From Chlorogloeopsis sp. ULAP01 (GTDB taxonomy: Bacteria; Cyanobacteriota; Cyanobacteriia; Cyanobacteriales; Nostocaceae), in contig NZ_JAUDRH010000022.1 in the NCBI RefSeq assembly GCF_030381805.1, forward strand, positions 1 to 64,000: a DNA stretch of 64,000 nucleotides, written 5' to 3'. Made by a program: the position numbers and the translations under genes. The number at the start of each line of letters is the position of its first letter. Positions within the stretch are counted from its first letter, which is position 1. The notes beneath the pieces are model-generated. The model did no database searches. It was given only the letters and a program-made list of their open reading frames with translations, and had not been told where the DNA came from. Positions 53,008 to 61,972 of the stretch are shown here, in pieces.

Positions 53008-54126
53008 CTAACCACCAAAAGGAGTTAAGCGCTTGATGGCACGACCGGCAACATCTCCGTAGCGCAACTGTCCACACAGGATTTTACCCATCATTTGGGG
53101 TGCAGACGGGCGCTTGACACCAACTTTGTAGCCAACTCCAGGAAAACGATAAAATAGCCCGGCTAATTTTTGCGCCCAAGCCATATCAGTACCCCATTCC
53201 TCATTGATAACATCAGAGTATTTTTCTAGGGCATTGATATCGCCACCCACAGCTTTGTCAATCGCCTCTGCTGCTTTTAAACCAGTAAAAATAGAAGGAC
53301 GAATACCTTCTGCGGTAAATGGATCGACAACACAAGCTGCTTCTCCTGCCAAAATAGCATTGTCAGTGTGCAATTTTTGCTCGCCATTCCAAAGGCAGAG
53401 GGCATGTCCGTACTGTTTGCAGGTTTTCACATCCAACCCAAACGAGTTGCCATATTCATCCAAAATTTTCTTAAAATCTTGTGGTTCACCACCGATAAAA
53501 GTACCAACACCAATGGAATATCCATCTGCCTTCGGGAAGTTCCACAGGTAGCCATTTTTCACCATGCCAAATTCAAAGTGGGCGATATGGCCGTTTTCTA
53601 CCTGAGCTGGTGCTTCAGCTTCTAAAGCTCCAGCTAAACGGCGTTTGCGTTCTTTGAAGCCCAGCCATTTTGCCATAGGGCCTTTTGCACCATCAGCAGC
53701 AATCAAATATCTGCCTGTAAATGAACCGTTAGCAGTATTTACTTGCCAGCGATCGCTTTGAAATTCAATGCCCGTAACTTCTACATTATCTTTTAGTTCT
53801 GCACCTTGTTTCTGGGCTTGCTGAATTAAGAAGTAATCGAAAACATCCCGTCGTACCATCCACACTGGTTCGGGGGTTTTGAGTTCAGCTTCCACCGGAT
53901 CGCCCATTTTCCACGTGCAGCGAATTGTGTTTGCTTTAATCGAAATTGCTGGGCTGAAGTCAAAGTCAAACCACTCAGCTATGCTTGGCGACACTCCACC
54001 GCCACAAGGTTTATATCTGGGCAGAGACTCCTTTTCCAGAATTAATACAGAGCGTCCTCGCTTTGCTAAGTGATATGCAGATGTTCCACCAGCTGGCCCC
54101 GCGCCGACGATAATGCAGTCGTACAT
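53008..54126 (-). CDS. Geranylgeranyl reductase family FAD protein
   Basis: A 372-residue flavoprotein. The FAD loop is CIIVGAGPAGGTSAYHLAKR, with EKESLPRYKPCGGGVSP (conserved Cys-Gly-Gly) and NAILAGEAACVVDPFTAEGI (GD-type second FAD motif). These are hallmarks of the geranylgeranyl reductase family. It is shorter than chlorophyll-pathway ChlP (about 400 residues) and diverges in the C terminus, so I do not assign chlP. It may reduce another isoprenoid or quinone. It is monocistronic. Confidence 0.85.
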   Translation of the reverse strand: MYDCIIVGAGPAGGTSAYHLAKRGRSVLILEKESLPRYKPCGGGVSPSIAEWFDFDFSPAISIKANTIRCTWKMGDPVEAELKTPEPVWMVRRDVFDYFLIQQAQKQGAELKDNVEVTGIEFQSDRWQVNTANGSFTGRYLIAADGAKGPMAKWLGFKERKRRLAGALEAEAPAQVENGHIAHFEFGMVKNGYLWNFPKADGYSIGVGTFIGGEPQDFKKILDEYGNSFGLDVKTCKQYGHALCLWNGEQKLHTDNAILAGEAACVVDPFTAEGIRPSIFTGLKAAEAIDKAVGGDINALEKYSDVINEEWGTDMAWAQKLAGLFYRFPGVGYKVGVKRPSAPQMMGKILCGQLRYGDVAGRAIKRLTPFGG

Positions 54127-54902
54127 ATGGTTAAATTTTGCTCCTGATGATTGTTGAATTTTTATACTCTACGGCTAGACAGTCTCACCAATTTAACTTG
54201 ATTTTGGTGCCTACTGTGCAAAATTCCACAGCTTTGTGTTTGACTAGTCTCAAGTATTTACTTATAACCAAGAATGTTCATTGCCTAAATTTTGGCATTC
54301 AAAACTAAATTTTTAATAGTTTATTGTTTTTGATTTTGTTATTGTTCTCTAATTTATTCTTAGTTTTTTCATATGTTTTCGTAGTTTATATGTATTATTC
54401 TGAATACATATAAAAACAGCTATTAGCCTGGCATGACCTCTACTAAGTTACAATTCATTACTTCTACTGGTTACAAATTTTCTGCAAAGTTTTAGTAAAT
54501 ATTTTCACATTTCACAAAAATTTTTGTAGCTTTTGTAGTTTAGATTGCCGAAAAGCATACCTGATCTCTGAGATTTTACTCTGCGCTCCTACCCTGCGGG
54601 AAGGCGTTCGCGTAGCGTGTCGCTTTGCGACTCAGCGCCTAATGTGTTTTCTCTGGGTTCCTCTGCATTGAAAAACACTATAAGAAATTAATGTACTAAG
54701 AATGAGCAGTTGAGAGTAACGAATTGAACTCTCAACTATTCACTCTTATACAAGCGGATTTAAGCAGCTATTAATTTTCACAACTGGAAGTCATGCTTGG
54801 TGTATGCAGGTATATAACAAGTTTTCACAGCGCGATCGCACTGCGGCTACTTTACCAAAAGTCTGAACTTACAACAGCACTGTCTCCTCTAATCCTAAAT
54901 TT
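54127..54902. other. Long spacer with GC-rich palindromic repeat
   Basis: A 776-bp spacer between frr and the geranylgeranyl-reductase-family gene. It is AT-rich except for 54588-54640, which holds ACCCTGCGGGAAGGCGTTCG and CGTAGCGTGTCGCTTTGCGA, a REP-type repeat also found near 18540. No gene is seen. The part near 54127-54300 should carry the promoter of the downstream gene. Confidence 0.55.
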
Positions 54903-55451
54903 TTAGACAGTTGTGATGTCTTTTTCTTTTTCTGCTAGCAGTTCGTTGATTTTGCCAGTGTATTTGTCCGTTAGTTTTTGTAATTTATCTTGCTGATCAC
55001 GTGCTTCATCTTCTGTTATTTCCGAATTTTTTTCCATTTTGCGGATAGTGTCTAGAGCATCACGGCGGATGTTACGAATTGCGACGCGTCCTTCTTCAGC
55101 GTACTTCGCAGCAATTTTGACTAATTCTTTGCGGCGATCGCTCGTCAAAGGCGGAATATTCAGCCGGATCACAGAACCATCATTATTGGGCGTTAACCCC
55201 ACATCCGACATCGAAATCGCCTTTTCGACCATATTCAAGGTACTGCGATCATAGGGCTGAATCAAAATTGTCGTAGCATCCGGCGTGCTAATATTTGCCA
55301 GAGACTTTAAGGGTGTAGGCGAACCGTAATACTCTACCGTTACCTTATCTAGTAAACTCGCGTTAGCGCGACCAGTGCGAATTGTGTTAAAAGCTCGTTG
55401 AGTCGCCTCAACAGTCTTTTGCATCGTACTCTCAGCTTCAGCTAATTTCAC
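54903..55451 (-). CDS. frr: Ribosome recycling factor
   Basis: A 182-residue RRF, which with EF-G splits post-termination ribosomes. Conserved blocks are seen: FNTIRTGRANASLLDKVTVE, LIQPYDRSTLNMVEKAISMS, NDGSVIRLNIPPLTSDRRKE and the RNIRRDALDTIRKMEKN region. It starts at GTG (55451) with GGGAGG upstream and overlaps the pyrH stop by 14 bp. A longer frame to 55466 lacks support. pyrH-frr is a classic coupled pair. Confidence 0.97.
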   Translation of the reverse strand: MKLAEAESTMQKTVEATQRAFNTIRTGRANASLLDKVTVEYYGSPTPLKSLANISTPDATTILIQPYDRSTLNMVEKAISMSDVGLTPNNDGSVIRLNIPPLTSDRRKELVKIAAKYAEEGRVAIRNIRRDALDTIRKMEKNSEITEDEARDQQDKLQKLTDKYTGKINELLAEKEKDITTV

Positions 55452-56166
55452 AAGAACCTCCCACAAGGGTGCCGATCGATTCTCCCATGACTGCTCGGCG
55501 GATATTACCCCGCACAGTTAAGTCAAAGACGAGAATAGGGATATTATTCTCCTTACATAAGGCTATCGCGGTACTGTCCATTACCCGCAGATCTTTCGCC
55601 AAAACATGACCATATGTCAGAGTATTGTAGCGTTTGGCATCAGGGTAAATATGTGGATCGGCATCGTAGATTCCGTCTACTTTTGTGGCTTTGAAAATCA
55701 CCTCAGCTTCAATTTCCGCAGCTCTTAAAGCCGCAGTCGTATCAGTAGTGAAAAAAGGATTGCCAGAACCCGCACCAAAAATTACCACCCGTCCCTTTTC
55801 TAGATGACGGATGGCACGACGGCGAATATAAGGTTCAGCTAATTCCTGCATGGCGATCGCGGTTTGGACTCGCGTTTGTACTCCGATTCGTTCGAGCGAA
55901 TCTTGCAGCGTCATGGCATTCATTACCGTGGCAATCATTCCAATGTAGTCAGCGGTTGCTCTATCCATCCCCGCCGACGCGGCTTTGACGCCACGAAATA
56001 TATTACCCCCGCCAACGACGATGGCCATCTGAACACCAGTAGCTACTACTTCTGCTACTTCTTGTGCTATTTCTTTCACCACTTCTGGATCAATTCCATA
56101 GCCCATGTTGCCCATTAAGGCTTCACCGCTTAGTTTAAGTAAAACCCGCCGGTAATGTGTTCCCAT
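55438..56166 (-). CDS. pyrH: Uridylate kinase
   Basis: A 242-residue UMP kinase from the ATG at 56166 (MGTHYRRVLLKLSGEAL). The amino-acid-kinase fold is shown by LLKLSGEALMG, VVGGGNIFRGVKAA, GAGSGNPFFTTDTTAALRA and LVFDLTVRGNIRRAVMGE. It makes UDP for RNA, cell wall and glycan precursors. Family enzymes are hexameric and controlled by UTP. The frame extends to 56205, but this start gives the normal N terminus. It is translationally coupled to frr. Confidence 0.97.
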   Translation of the reverse strand: MGTHYRRVLLKLSGEALMGNMGYGIDPEVVKEIAQEVAEVVATGVQMAIVVGGGNIFRGVKAASAGMDRATADYIGMIATVMNAMTLQDSLERIGVQTRVQTAIAMQELAEPYIRRRAIRHLEKGRVVIFGAGSGNPFFTTDTTAALRAAEIEAEVIFKATKVDGIYDADPHIYPDAKRYNTLTYGHVLAKDLRVMDSTAIALCKENNIPILVFDLTVRGNIRRAVMGESIGTLVGGSCEIS

Positions 56167-56236
56167 GAAGTTACGCTTTATCAAAAAATATGCAATTACC
56201 TCCAATTTAAGATAACAGCACAGTGACTATCTGTCT

Positions 56237-56791
56237 CTAGTCACGCCACACTAAAGCACTACCTACGGGTTCAGTTTCTTTTGGAAAAATTTCTTTGCCT
56301 TGGACAACAGAAGCGATCGCTGCCTTTAAAAAATGTTTTTTCACAGCTAACGGGTCTTGGGGATAATCGTCAATTAACCCTTTGTAGCGTAAAATACCCT
56401 CTTTATCTATCAAGAAAGCCATTGGTGTTTTGCTGGCTCCAAAGCTGCGAGTTACATCTTGAGTTGAATCCCAAAGGTAGGGGAAGTTTAACTGACGAGC
56501 TGCTGCAAAAGTTTGCATATTTTCAAAGCTTTCCACGGGTAACTGACTGGCATCATTGCCATTCACACCAATCAGCGTAAAACCTTGTTTGGAAAACTCA
56601 GTTTGAATGCTCTTCAGCCTTTCTACATATAACTTTACATAAGGACAATGATTAGACATCAAAATGACGCCAACTGCCCGGAACGATTCTAAATAACGGC
56701 GAAGATGATGTACTTGTTTGTCAATTCCTGGCAATTCAAAATCTGGTGCGTAACTTCCCACCGGAGTATCTATTGTTTCTAGTACATTCAT
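56237..56791 (-). CDS. Thioredoxin-fold protein (AhpC/TSA-like)
   Basis: A 184-residue protein with a peroxiredoxin/thioredoxin fold. It starts TPVGSYAPDFELPGIDKQVH and has ILMSNHCPYVKLYVERLK, where a single Cys (~residue 49) sits in CPYVK in place of a CxxC. The later GASKTPMAFLIDKEGILRYK is the cis-Pro loop. This subgroup has no well-defined activity. One-cysteine peroxide or thiol chemistry is plausible. No signal peptide is present, so it is cytoplasmic. Confidence 0.85.
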   Translation of the reverse strand: MNVLETIDTPVGSYAPDFELPGIDKQVHHLRRYLESFRAVGVILMSNHCPYVKLYVERLKSIQTEFSKQGFTLIGVNGNDASQLPVESFENMQTFAAARQLNFPYLWDSTQDVTRSFGASKTPMAFLIDKEGILRYKGLIDDYPQDPLAVKKHFLKAAIASVVQGKEIFPKETEPVGSALVWRD

Positions 56792-57330
56792 TGTTCTAAC
56801 TCCCAGGAACTATGTATGAACAAGAAAACATACGCCCAAATTTGCTAGCGTCATTTCCCCATTTCAAACCACCCCTTTTGTGGATGCTTGATATCCAACA
56901 ATTTTAGAAATCAATATCGCTGCTGTAAATTGTAAAACTACTGAATATAAAACTTTTGCCAAATCCACCACAGAATCAAATCATCACAAATGCCACTGTA
57001 ATTATACAGAGACTGCATTTAAAAACAAATCAGCAATCTTTATGAATATAAACCTAAGTTCCTTGTCATCGGGGACGCTCAAATCACTGAGATTTAAAAG
57101 AGGATTTCAACAAAACTTGAGAGTTCAAAATTCTTTTAACAGAACTATTGTGCTTTCTAGCTTCTAGTTCTTGACTTCTTTGTTATTAAAAGCTTAACAA
57201 AGTATGCTTATATAACTTCAACAGATGCAAAGCACTTATAAACTAAACACTGCTAACCAACTTGTACACTATGTCTGTAATGACTCTATGCCTTTGCTCC
57301 ACATCTAAAACTGTCTGGATATAAACACCC
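56792..57330. other. Divergent promoter spacer
   Basis: A 539-bp AT-rich spacer between the divergent thioredoxin-fold and hydrolase genes. No coding frame, repeat or structured RNA is recognised. Confidence 0.5.
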
Positions 57331-58236
57331 ATGACTACTTCCATTTCTACCACAGCGTTAACCTCAACAAAAACCTGGAATTGGCAAGGTTTCTCTATCT
57401 GCTATCAATCCCAAGGAAACACTGGCCCAGCTATTGTTTTAGTGCATGGCTTTGGAGCTTCATGGTGGCATTGGCGTAACAATATTCCGGTGCTGGCAGA
57501 AAATTTCCGCGTTTATGCGATTGATTTGATTGGCTTTGGTGCTTCGGCTAAACCCAAACCCGGTGAAAATATTGCCTATACAATTGAAACTTGGGGACAA
57601 CAGGTAGCAGATTTTTGCCGTGAAGTGGTGGGTGAACCAGCTTTTTTAGTCGCTAACTCTATTGGCTGTATTGTTGCTATGCAGGCAGCAGTGAGTAATC
57701 CTGAGATTGCCTTGGGAGTGGCATTGCTCAACTGTTCTCTGCGCTTATTACACGATCGCAAACGCCACACATTACCTTGGCATCGTCGCTTGGGAGCACC
57801 CCTATTGCAACGCATTTTATCTTTTAAACCCATAGGTGAGTTTTTCTTTGATCAAGTTGCCAAACCGAAAACAGTACGAAAGATTCTTCTCAAAGCCTAT
57901 GCAAACTCAACAGCTGTGACAGAAGAGTTGGTAGACATCCTGACAGCACCAGCTAGCGATCCAGGAGCAGCAGCTGTATTTCTCGCCTTTACCTCCTATT
58001 CTCAAGGCCCCTTGCCAGAAGACCTTTTGCCTCAACTGCCGTGTCCGGCAATTATCTTGTGGGGAACAGCCGATCCTTGGGAGCCAATAGAGCTAGGCAG
58101 AGAATTAGCCAATTTTCCCCAAGTACAAAAGTTCATACCTTTGGAAGGTGTAGGACATTGTCCTCAAGATGAAGCTCCTGAATTAGTAAATTTAATATTA
58201 CAAGACTGGATATGGGAACGTACTAGGTGTGGATAA
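57331..58236 (+). CDS. Alpha/beta hydrolase (pheophytinase-like subgroup)
   Basis: A 301-residue alpha/beta-hydrolase. Oxyanion motif IVLVHGFGASWWHWRNNIPV, nucleophile elbow FLVANSIGCIVAMQAA (Ser ~112), acid region ILWGTADPWEPIE and His in EGVGHCPQDEAPE. The ANSIGC elbow and GFGASWWHWRNN block resemble plant pheophytin pheophorbide hydrolase and its cyanobacterial relatives, so chlorophyll/pheophytin ester cleavage is a possibility only. It is monocistronic. Confidence 0.85.
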   Translation: MTTSISTTALTSTKTWNWQGFSICYQSQGNTGPAIVLVHGFGASWWHWRNNIPVLAENFRVYAIDLIGFGASAKPKPGENIAYTIETWGQQVADFCREVVGEPAFLVANSIGCIVAMQAAVSNPEIALGVALLNCSLRLLHDRKRHTLPWHRRLGAPLLQRILSFKPIGEFFFDQVAKPKTVRKILLKAYANSTAVTEELVDILTAPASDPGAAAVFLAFTSYSQGPLPEDLLPQLPCPAIILWGTADPWEPIELGRELANFPQVQKFIPLEGVGHCPQDEAPELVNLILQDWIWERTRCG

Positions 58237-58383
58237 TGAGAAAGTAGGAGAAATTATAATATTCCTTCTGCCTCCTAACTTGAAAGAGCAGGGGGAGCTC
58301 TTGAGGCTGGGGAAGCTGAGGGAGAAAAACACTTTCATGCAAGGCTTGTGAAACTGGTTTCATCGGGACTGCCTCCTGCCCTC

Positions 58384-59820
58384 TTAAGGTTGAATTTGCT
58401 CCTCAAGTAATCCTCTTTGTTCTAACCAATCCTTGCCAACTTGGATACTAATATCAGAGCCAAGATTGCCAGTGCTTTCTACTCGTACTTCTCCAAATCC
58501 TAGAGTATTGCGAATTAAATCAGCACTGTTGCCATCTCCTTGTTGGGCAACAATGTGAGTTACATTTAAAGGTACGCCGGAACTTTTAGCTATATAAACG
58601 TTACGATAACCTGCTTTGATCAAAGACCTAACTAATGGTCGGAGGTTGGTCTCATCACTGCCGGTGCTGTCTTGAATTGCTACTCGCAATGAGGCTGGAT
58701 CAACAACTTGGGCAAGAGAATCTGTTTCCGTCTCAAGATCAAAATGTTGAGCCATCATTGCATGGATGCGTCTTTTATATGGTATCCAGTAGCTGGCTTC
58801 AAATTCATCCTTGCCGCTAAATCTACCGGGTAACATCAACATCTGCATATTGGAGCGATTTGTTCTAGCTCCAAATCCCACCAGTGCTAATAATTCTTCA
58901 ACGGTCAAGTTAGTATCTATATGTTCTTTGACTACGTTAAGTACTTTAGGCAATTGAGTTAAAGTCGTGGGGTTGAGAGACTGATCTATCAACGCTCGAA
59001 TTACCATTTGTTGCCGTTGAATCCTTCCAATATCACCATTTTCATCATGGCGAAAACGTAAAAGTTGCAATGCTTGCTCGCCGTTTAAATGTTGCTCGCC
59101 TTTCTTTAAATTTATGTATAAATGCTGAGAATCATCTTGGTATTTCATATCTCTGGGAACGTAAACTGTCACACCTCCCAAAGCATCAATCAGCTTGGCA
59201 ACGCCTAAAACATTAATTCGGATATAACGGTCTATTCCTACCCCGTCTAAGAGGTTGCTGACTGTTTTAGCGGTTAAAGCAGGGCCACCCTGAATATTGG
59301 TAGAATTAATTTTTTTCATGCCCTGCCCTTCTATTTCTACACGTGTATCTCTGGGGATAGAAAGCATGGCTAATTTTTTCTTCTCAGGATCAAACCGAAT
59401 TAAAAGCATCACATCAGCAAGCCCATCAAAGGAGTTTACCTGGGGTAGGTATCCAAGATTTTTAGTTTCTTCTGGAGCGTTTTGCACATCTGATGGCAAG
59501 ACACTCATCCCCATCACTAAAATATTGACGGGACGAGTTAACTCTGAAAATCGCAGTCCGCCTCCAGAAATGCGATCGCTATCAAAAATCGCTGCCTCTT
59601 CGGCACTGAGATTAGCTTGCATTAAAGGTGTACTAGTTAAAGAAACTGCCAACAGCGCCCCTGCGGTTGCTGACACCATTGCAATACCGCTCATACCCAC
59701 CCAAAACCACACCCAACGCCCAGATTTGGGATTTCTGATGCTGCGGCTATTTGGCTTGGAGGGTCTGGCAGAGGGGTTTCCTTGCGCCGATCTTCTGTGA
59801 ATGGTCACTGGCTTCCTCAC
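58384..59820 (-). CDS. LytR-CpsA-Psr (LCP) family protein
   Basis: A 478-residue membrane-anchored protein. A basic N terminus and one helix (WVWFWVGMSGIAMVSATAGA, ~36-60) precede the LCP domain (~115-300) with SIPRDTRVEIEGQGMKKINS (Arg pair binding pyrophosphate), LIDALGGVTVYVPRDMKY and LLRFRHDENGDIGRIQRQQM. A LytR_C-like C-terminal domain follows (~385-470). LCP enzymes move glycans from polyprenyl-pyrophosphate carriers to peptidoglycan. In cyanobacteria they are linked to surface glycan attachment and could serve the 19-30 kb cluster. Confidence 0.93.
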   Translation of the reverse strand: MRKPVTIHRRSAQGNPSARPSKPNSRSIRNPKSGRWVWFWVGMSGIAMVSATAGALLAVSLTSTPLMQANLSAEEAAIFDSDRISGGGLRFSELTRPVNILVMGMSVLPSDVQNAPEETKNLGYLPQVNSFDGLADVMLLIRFDPEKKKLAMLSIPRDTRVEIEGQGMKKINSTNIQGGPALTAKTVSNLLDGVGIDRYIRINVLGVAKLIDALGGVTVYVPRDMKYQDDSQHLYINLKKGEQHLNGEQALQLLRFRHDENGDIGRIQRQQMVIRALIDQSLNPTTLTQLPKVLNVVKEHIDTNLTVEELLALVGFGARTNRSNMQMLMLPGRFSGKDEFEASYWIPYKRRIHAMMAQHFDLETETDSLAQVVDPASLRVAIQDSTGSDETNLRPLVRSLIKAGYRNVYIAKSSGVPLNVTHIVAQQGDGNSADLIRNTLGFGEVRVESTGNLGSDISIQVGKDWLEQRGLLEEQIQP

Positions 59821-60088
59821 ACTTACTGAATAATCCTTAAGTAAATCTACTTCTAGAAAGCAGATCCTAAATCTATAACAGCTAACTCTATAATTATTTG
59901 TGCCTAGCTTTGCACTTACGTGTGATCCAAAACACTGATAGCTGTGTTTCTCCTTCTTCTTAGTGAATTTGGAGATGATTTATATGAAGTATGGCAACAA
60001 TCAACAGGTTTTGACCAGATCATTGTGAAATATTGAGAACATTAAGCCTAAAGCAACTAAATATATAGCTATATCCTCAAAAATAAAA

Positions 60089-60625
60089 TCAGGATAAGTA
60101 CTTACCAACTACTCTCTCTGCAAAATGGTTTAATCCCGGCAAGCGTCTAGATTTGCGTCTAACTGTGAGAATTATTAACCAAAGACTCACTAAAAAGTAG
60201 CCTGAGGTTAAGAAGCTATTGAGGATCAAAAGACGCACTGCAACAAAATCTAAACTTGCTGCCCCAGTTGCTAAAAACAGGTAGCCTAACACCCAATATA
60301 TAGCTAGAGTAATTGACAGACGACAAGTGGCTAGTTGTTCCTGACTGGCTTGGCGGTGATAAAGAGTCCACAGGGAGGGGAAAAAACCGATAATGGGAAT
60401 CAAATACAAAATTAGCTCTATTGGCGAAGAGGAGTGGGATAGGGGGTGAGTGGGAGAGGGGGAGAATGGGAGAGGAACAGATGAGGGAGATAGGGAAGAT
60501 GGGGAAGATGGGGAAGAATTTACTTTTATCACTTCCCCAACTCCCTCAACTTCCTCAACTCCGTGTCCCCACCTCCCCGCATCCTCTTGTCCTTCATTGT
60601 CATTAATTCGTTCAAAATTATTCAT
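60089..60625 (-). CDS. Small membrane protein with low-complexity insertion
   Basis: A 178-residue protein from the ATG at 60625, which clears the divergent promoter of the permease gene. Longer frames would overlap that gene. Residues ~25-70 are Ser/Pro-rich (SPSSPSSLSPSSVPLPFSPS) and come from a G/A-rich tract of the intergenic type. Two to three membrane helices follow (LILYLIPIIGFFPSLW, LAIYWVLGYLFLATGAA, FLTSGYFLVSLWLIIL) with a basic C terminus. No family is recognised. Confidence 0.7.
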   Translation of the reverse strand: MNNFERINDNEGQEDAGRWGHGVEEVEGVGEVIKVNSSPSSPSSLSPSSVPLPFSPSPTHPLSHSSSPIELILYLIPIIGFFPSLWTLYHRQASQEQLATCRLSITLAIYWVLGYLFLATGAASLDFVAVRLLILNSFLTSGYFLVSLWLIILTVRRKSRRLPGLNHFAERVVGKYLS

Positions 60626-60732
60626 AACAGTTGAGTTTAATCCTAAATTAGAGGGATGAATGAGAGTTAAATAGTTAGAGATAATAAGCTTGATAGTAAA
60701 GATATTATTCTGTTGTATCCCGCAATCGGCAG

Positions 60733-61962
60733 ATGCAGACACGCAAATTTTTTGACTGGTGGCAAACACTTACACCAATAGCAAGAATAGGCGCGATCGC
60801 CCTGTTCGCTCCACTGCTAGTACTCAATGGCTGGGCGATTTCAGTAATTTTTCATTACTTTCACTCGCTAATTGTCATTTTAGTCGGGGCATCCGTGTTA
60901 GCGTTTCTGCTCAACTATCCCGTTAGTTGGATGGAGCGTCAAGGAGCGAGACGAGAGCAAGTTGCCATTTTAGTATTCTTACTGGCTGTATCAGTTTTAT
61001 TAGCACTAGGTCTTACACTTTTTCCCCTAGCTCTGACGCAGGCTCAACAACTGGTGGCTCGGTTGCCAGAGTTGATAGATTCTGGACGCTATCAGTTGAT
61101 GATGTTGAATGAAAAAGCAGAAAATCTTGGTTTACCGATTAACCTTGATGCTTTAGCCGCCCAAATTAACGATCGCGTTAAGGGACAATTACAGGCGATC
61201 GCCGGACAAGTCTTGAATTTGGCAGTAGTCACTTTCACCAGCTTGTTAGATTTTCTCTTAACAATGGTTTTGACTTTCTATTTGTTGCAGCACGGCGATG
61301 AACTTTGGCAAAGTTTAATAGATTGGCTTCCTGCTAAATTCCGCGAGGCATTTTCACAAACAGTACGCCTGAGCTTTCAAAATTTCTTTATTACGCAATT
61401 GATTTTAGCCACTTGTATGGCATCAGCCTTAATTCCCACTTTTTTGTGGCTTAAGGTGCCATTTGGTTTGTTATTTGGTCTAAGTATTGGCATTATGGCA
61501 TTAGTACCCTTTGGCGGTTCCGTGGGTATTGCCTTAACTACAACCTTAGTGGCTTTGCAAGATTTTTGGATGGGAGTCAGAGTTTTAATTGCAGCAGTGA
61601 TAGTGCAGCAAATATTAGAAAACTTAATCGGGCCGCGAATTTTAGGTAGTTTTATTGGTTTAAACCCTGTTTGGGTGCTAATTTCAGTGTTGACTGGAGC
61701 GAGAATAGGCGGACTTTTGGGTGTAATTGTTGCGGTACCCACTGCGGTTGTGATTAAGACGGCTTTAAGCGCCTTACGGCGTCCTTCTATAGTTTCTACT
61801 CAAAACGAAGCAGAAGAAAATATTGCTTCGGAACAAGTCACGAGCAATGTTTCTGAATATGCTGACGAATCTTACCGCAAACAGGTGACTGACGCGGCTG
61901 GAGTTCGTTCTCTTGAAGTAAGTACACCAGCTACACCAGAAGCGTCTCCTCCAACTGCTTAG
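60733..61962 (+). CDS. AI-2E/PerM family permease
   Basis: A 409-residue polytopic membrane protein. It has about eight helices, the typical two near the N terminus (GAIALFAPLLVLNGWAISVI, LIVILVGASVLAFLLNYPVS), a long amphipathic segment (ARLPELIDSGRYQLMMLNEK) and a C-terminal group with IMALVPFGGSVGIALT and LIGPRILGSFIGLNPVWVLI, the family signature. Members include AI-2 exporters and sodium/proton antiporters. The substrate is unknown. The last ~65 residues are a hydrophilic tail. Confidence 0.92.
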   Translation: MQTRKFFDWWQTLTPIARIGAIALFAPLLVLNGWAISVIFHYFHSLIVILVGASVLAFLLNYPVSWMERQGARREQVAILVFLLAVSVLLALGLTLFPLALTQAQQLVARLPELIDSGRYQLMMLNEKAENLGLPINLDALAAQINDRVKGQLQAIAGQVLNLAVVTFTSLLDFLLTMVLTFYLLQHGDELWQSLIDWLPAKFREAFSQTVRLSFQNFFITQLILATCMASALIPTFLWLKVPFGLLFGLSIGIMALVPFGGSVGIALTTTLVALQDFWMGVRVLIAAVIVQQILENLIGPRILGSFIGLNPVWVLISVLTGARIGGLLGVIVAVPTAVVIKTALSALRRPSIVSTQNEAEENIASEQVTSNVSEYADESYRKQVTDAAGVRSLEVSTPATPEASPPTA

Positions 61963-61972
61963 TTGATAGCTG

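Noticed and set aside
53008..54126. Assignment as chlP (geranylgeranyl diphosphate reductase of chlorophyll synthesis)
   Set aside because: Family motifs fit, but the protein is shorter and the C terminus differs. Only the family can be supported.
60626..60769. N-terminal extension of the membrane-protein gene at 60089
   Set aside because: It would overlap the divergent permease gene, and the ATG at 60625 gives a sensible protein.
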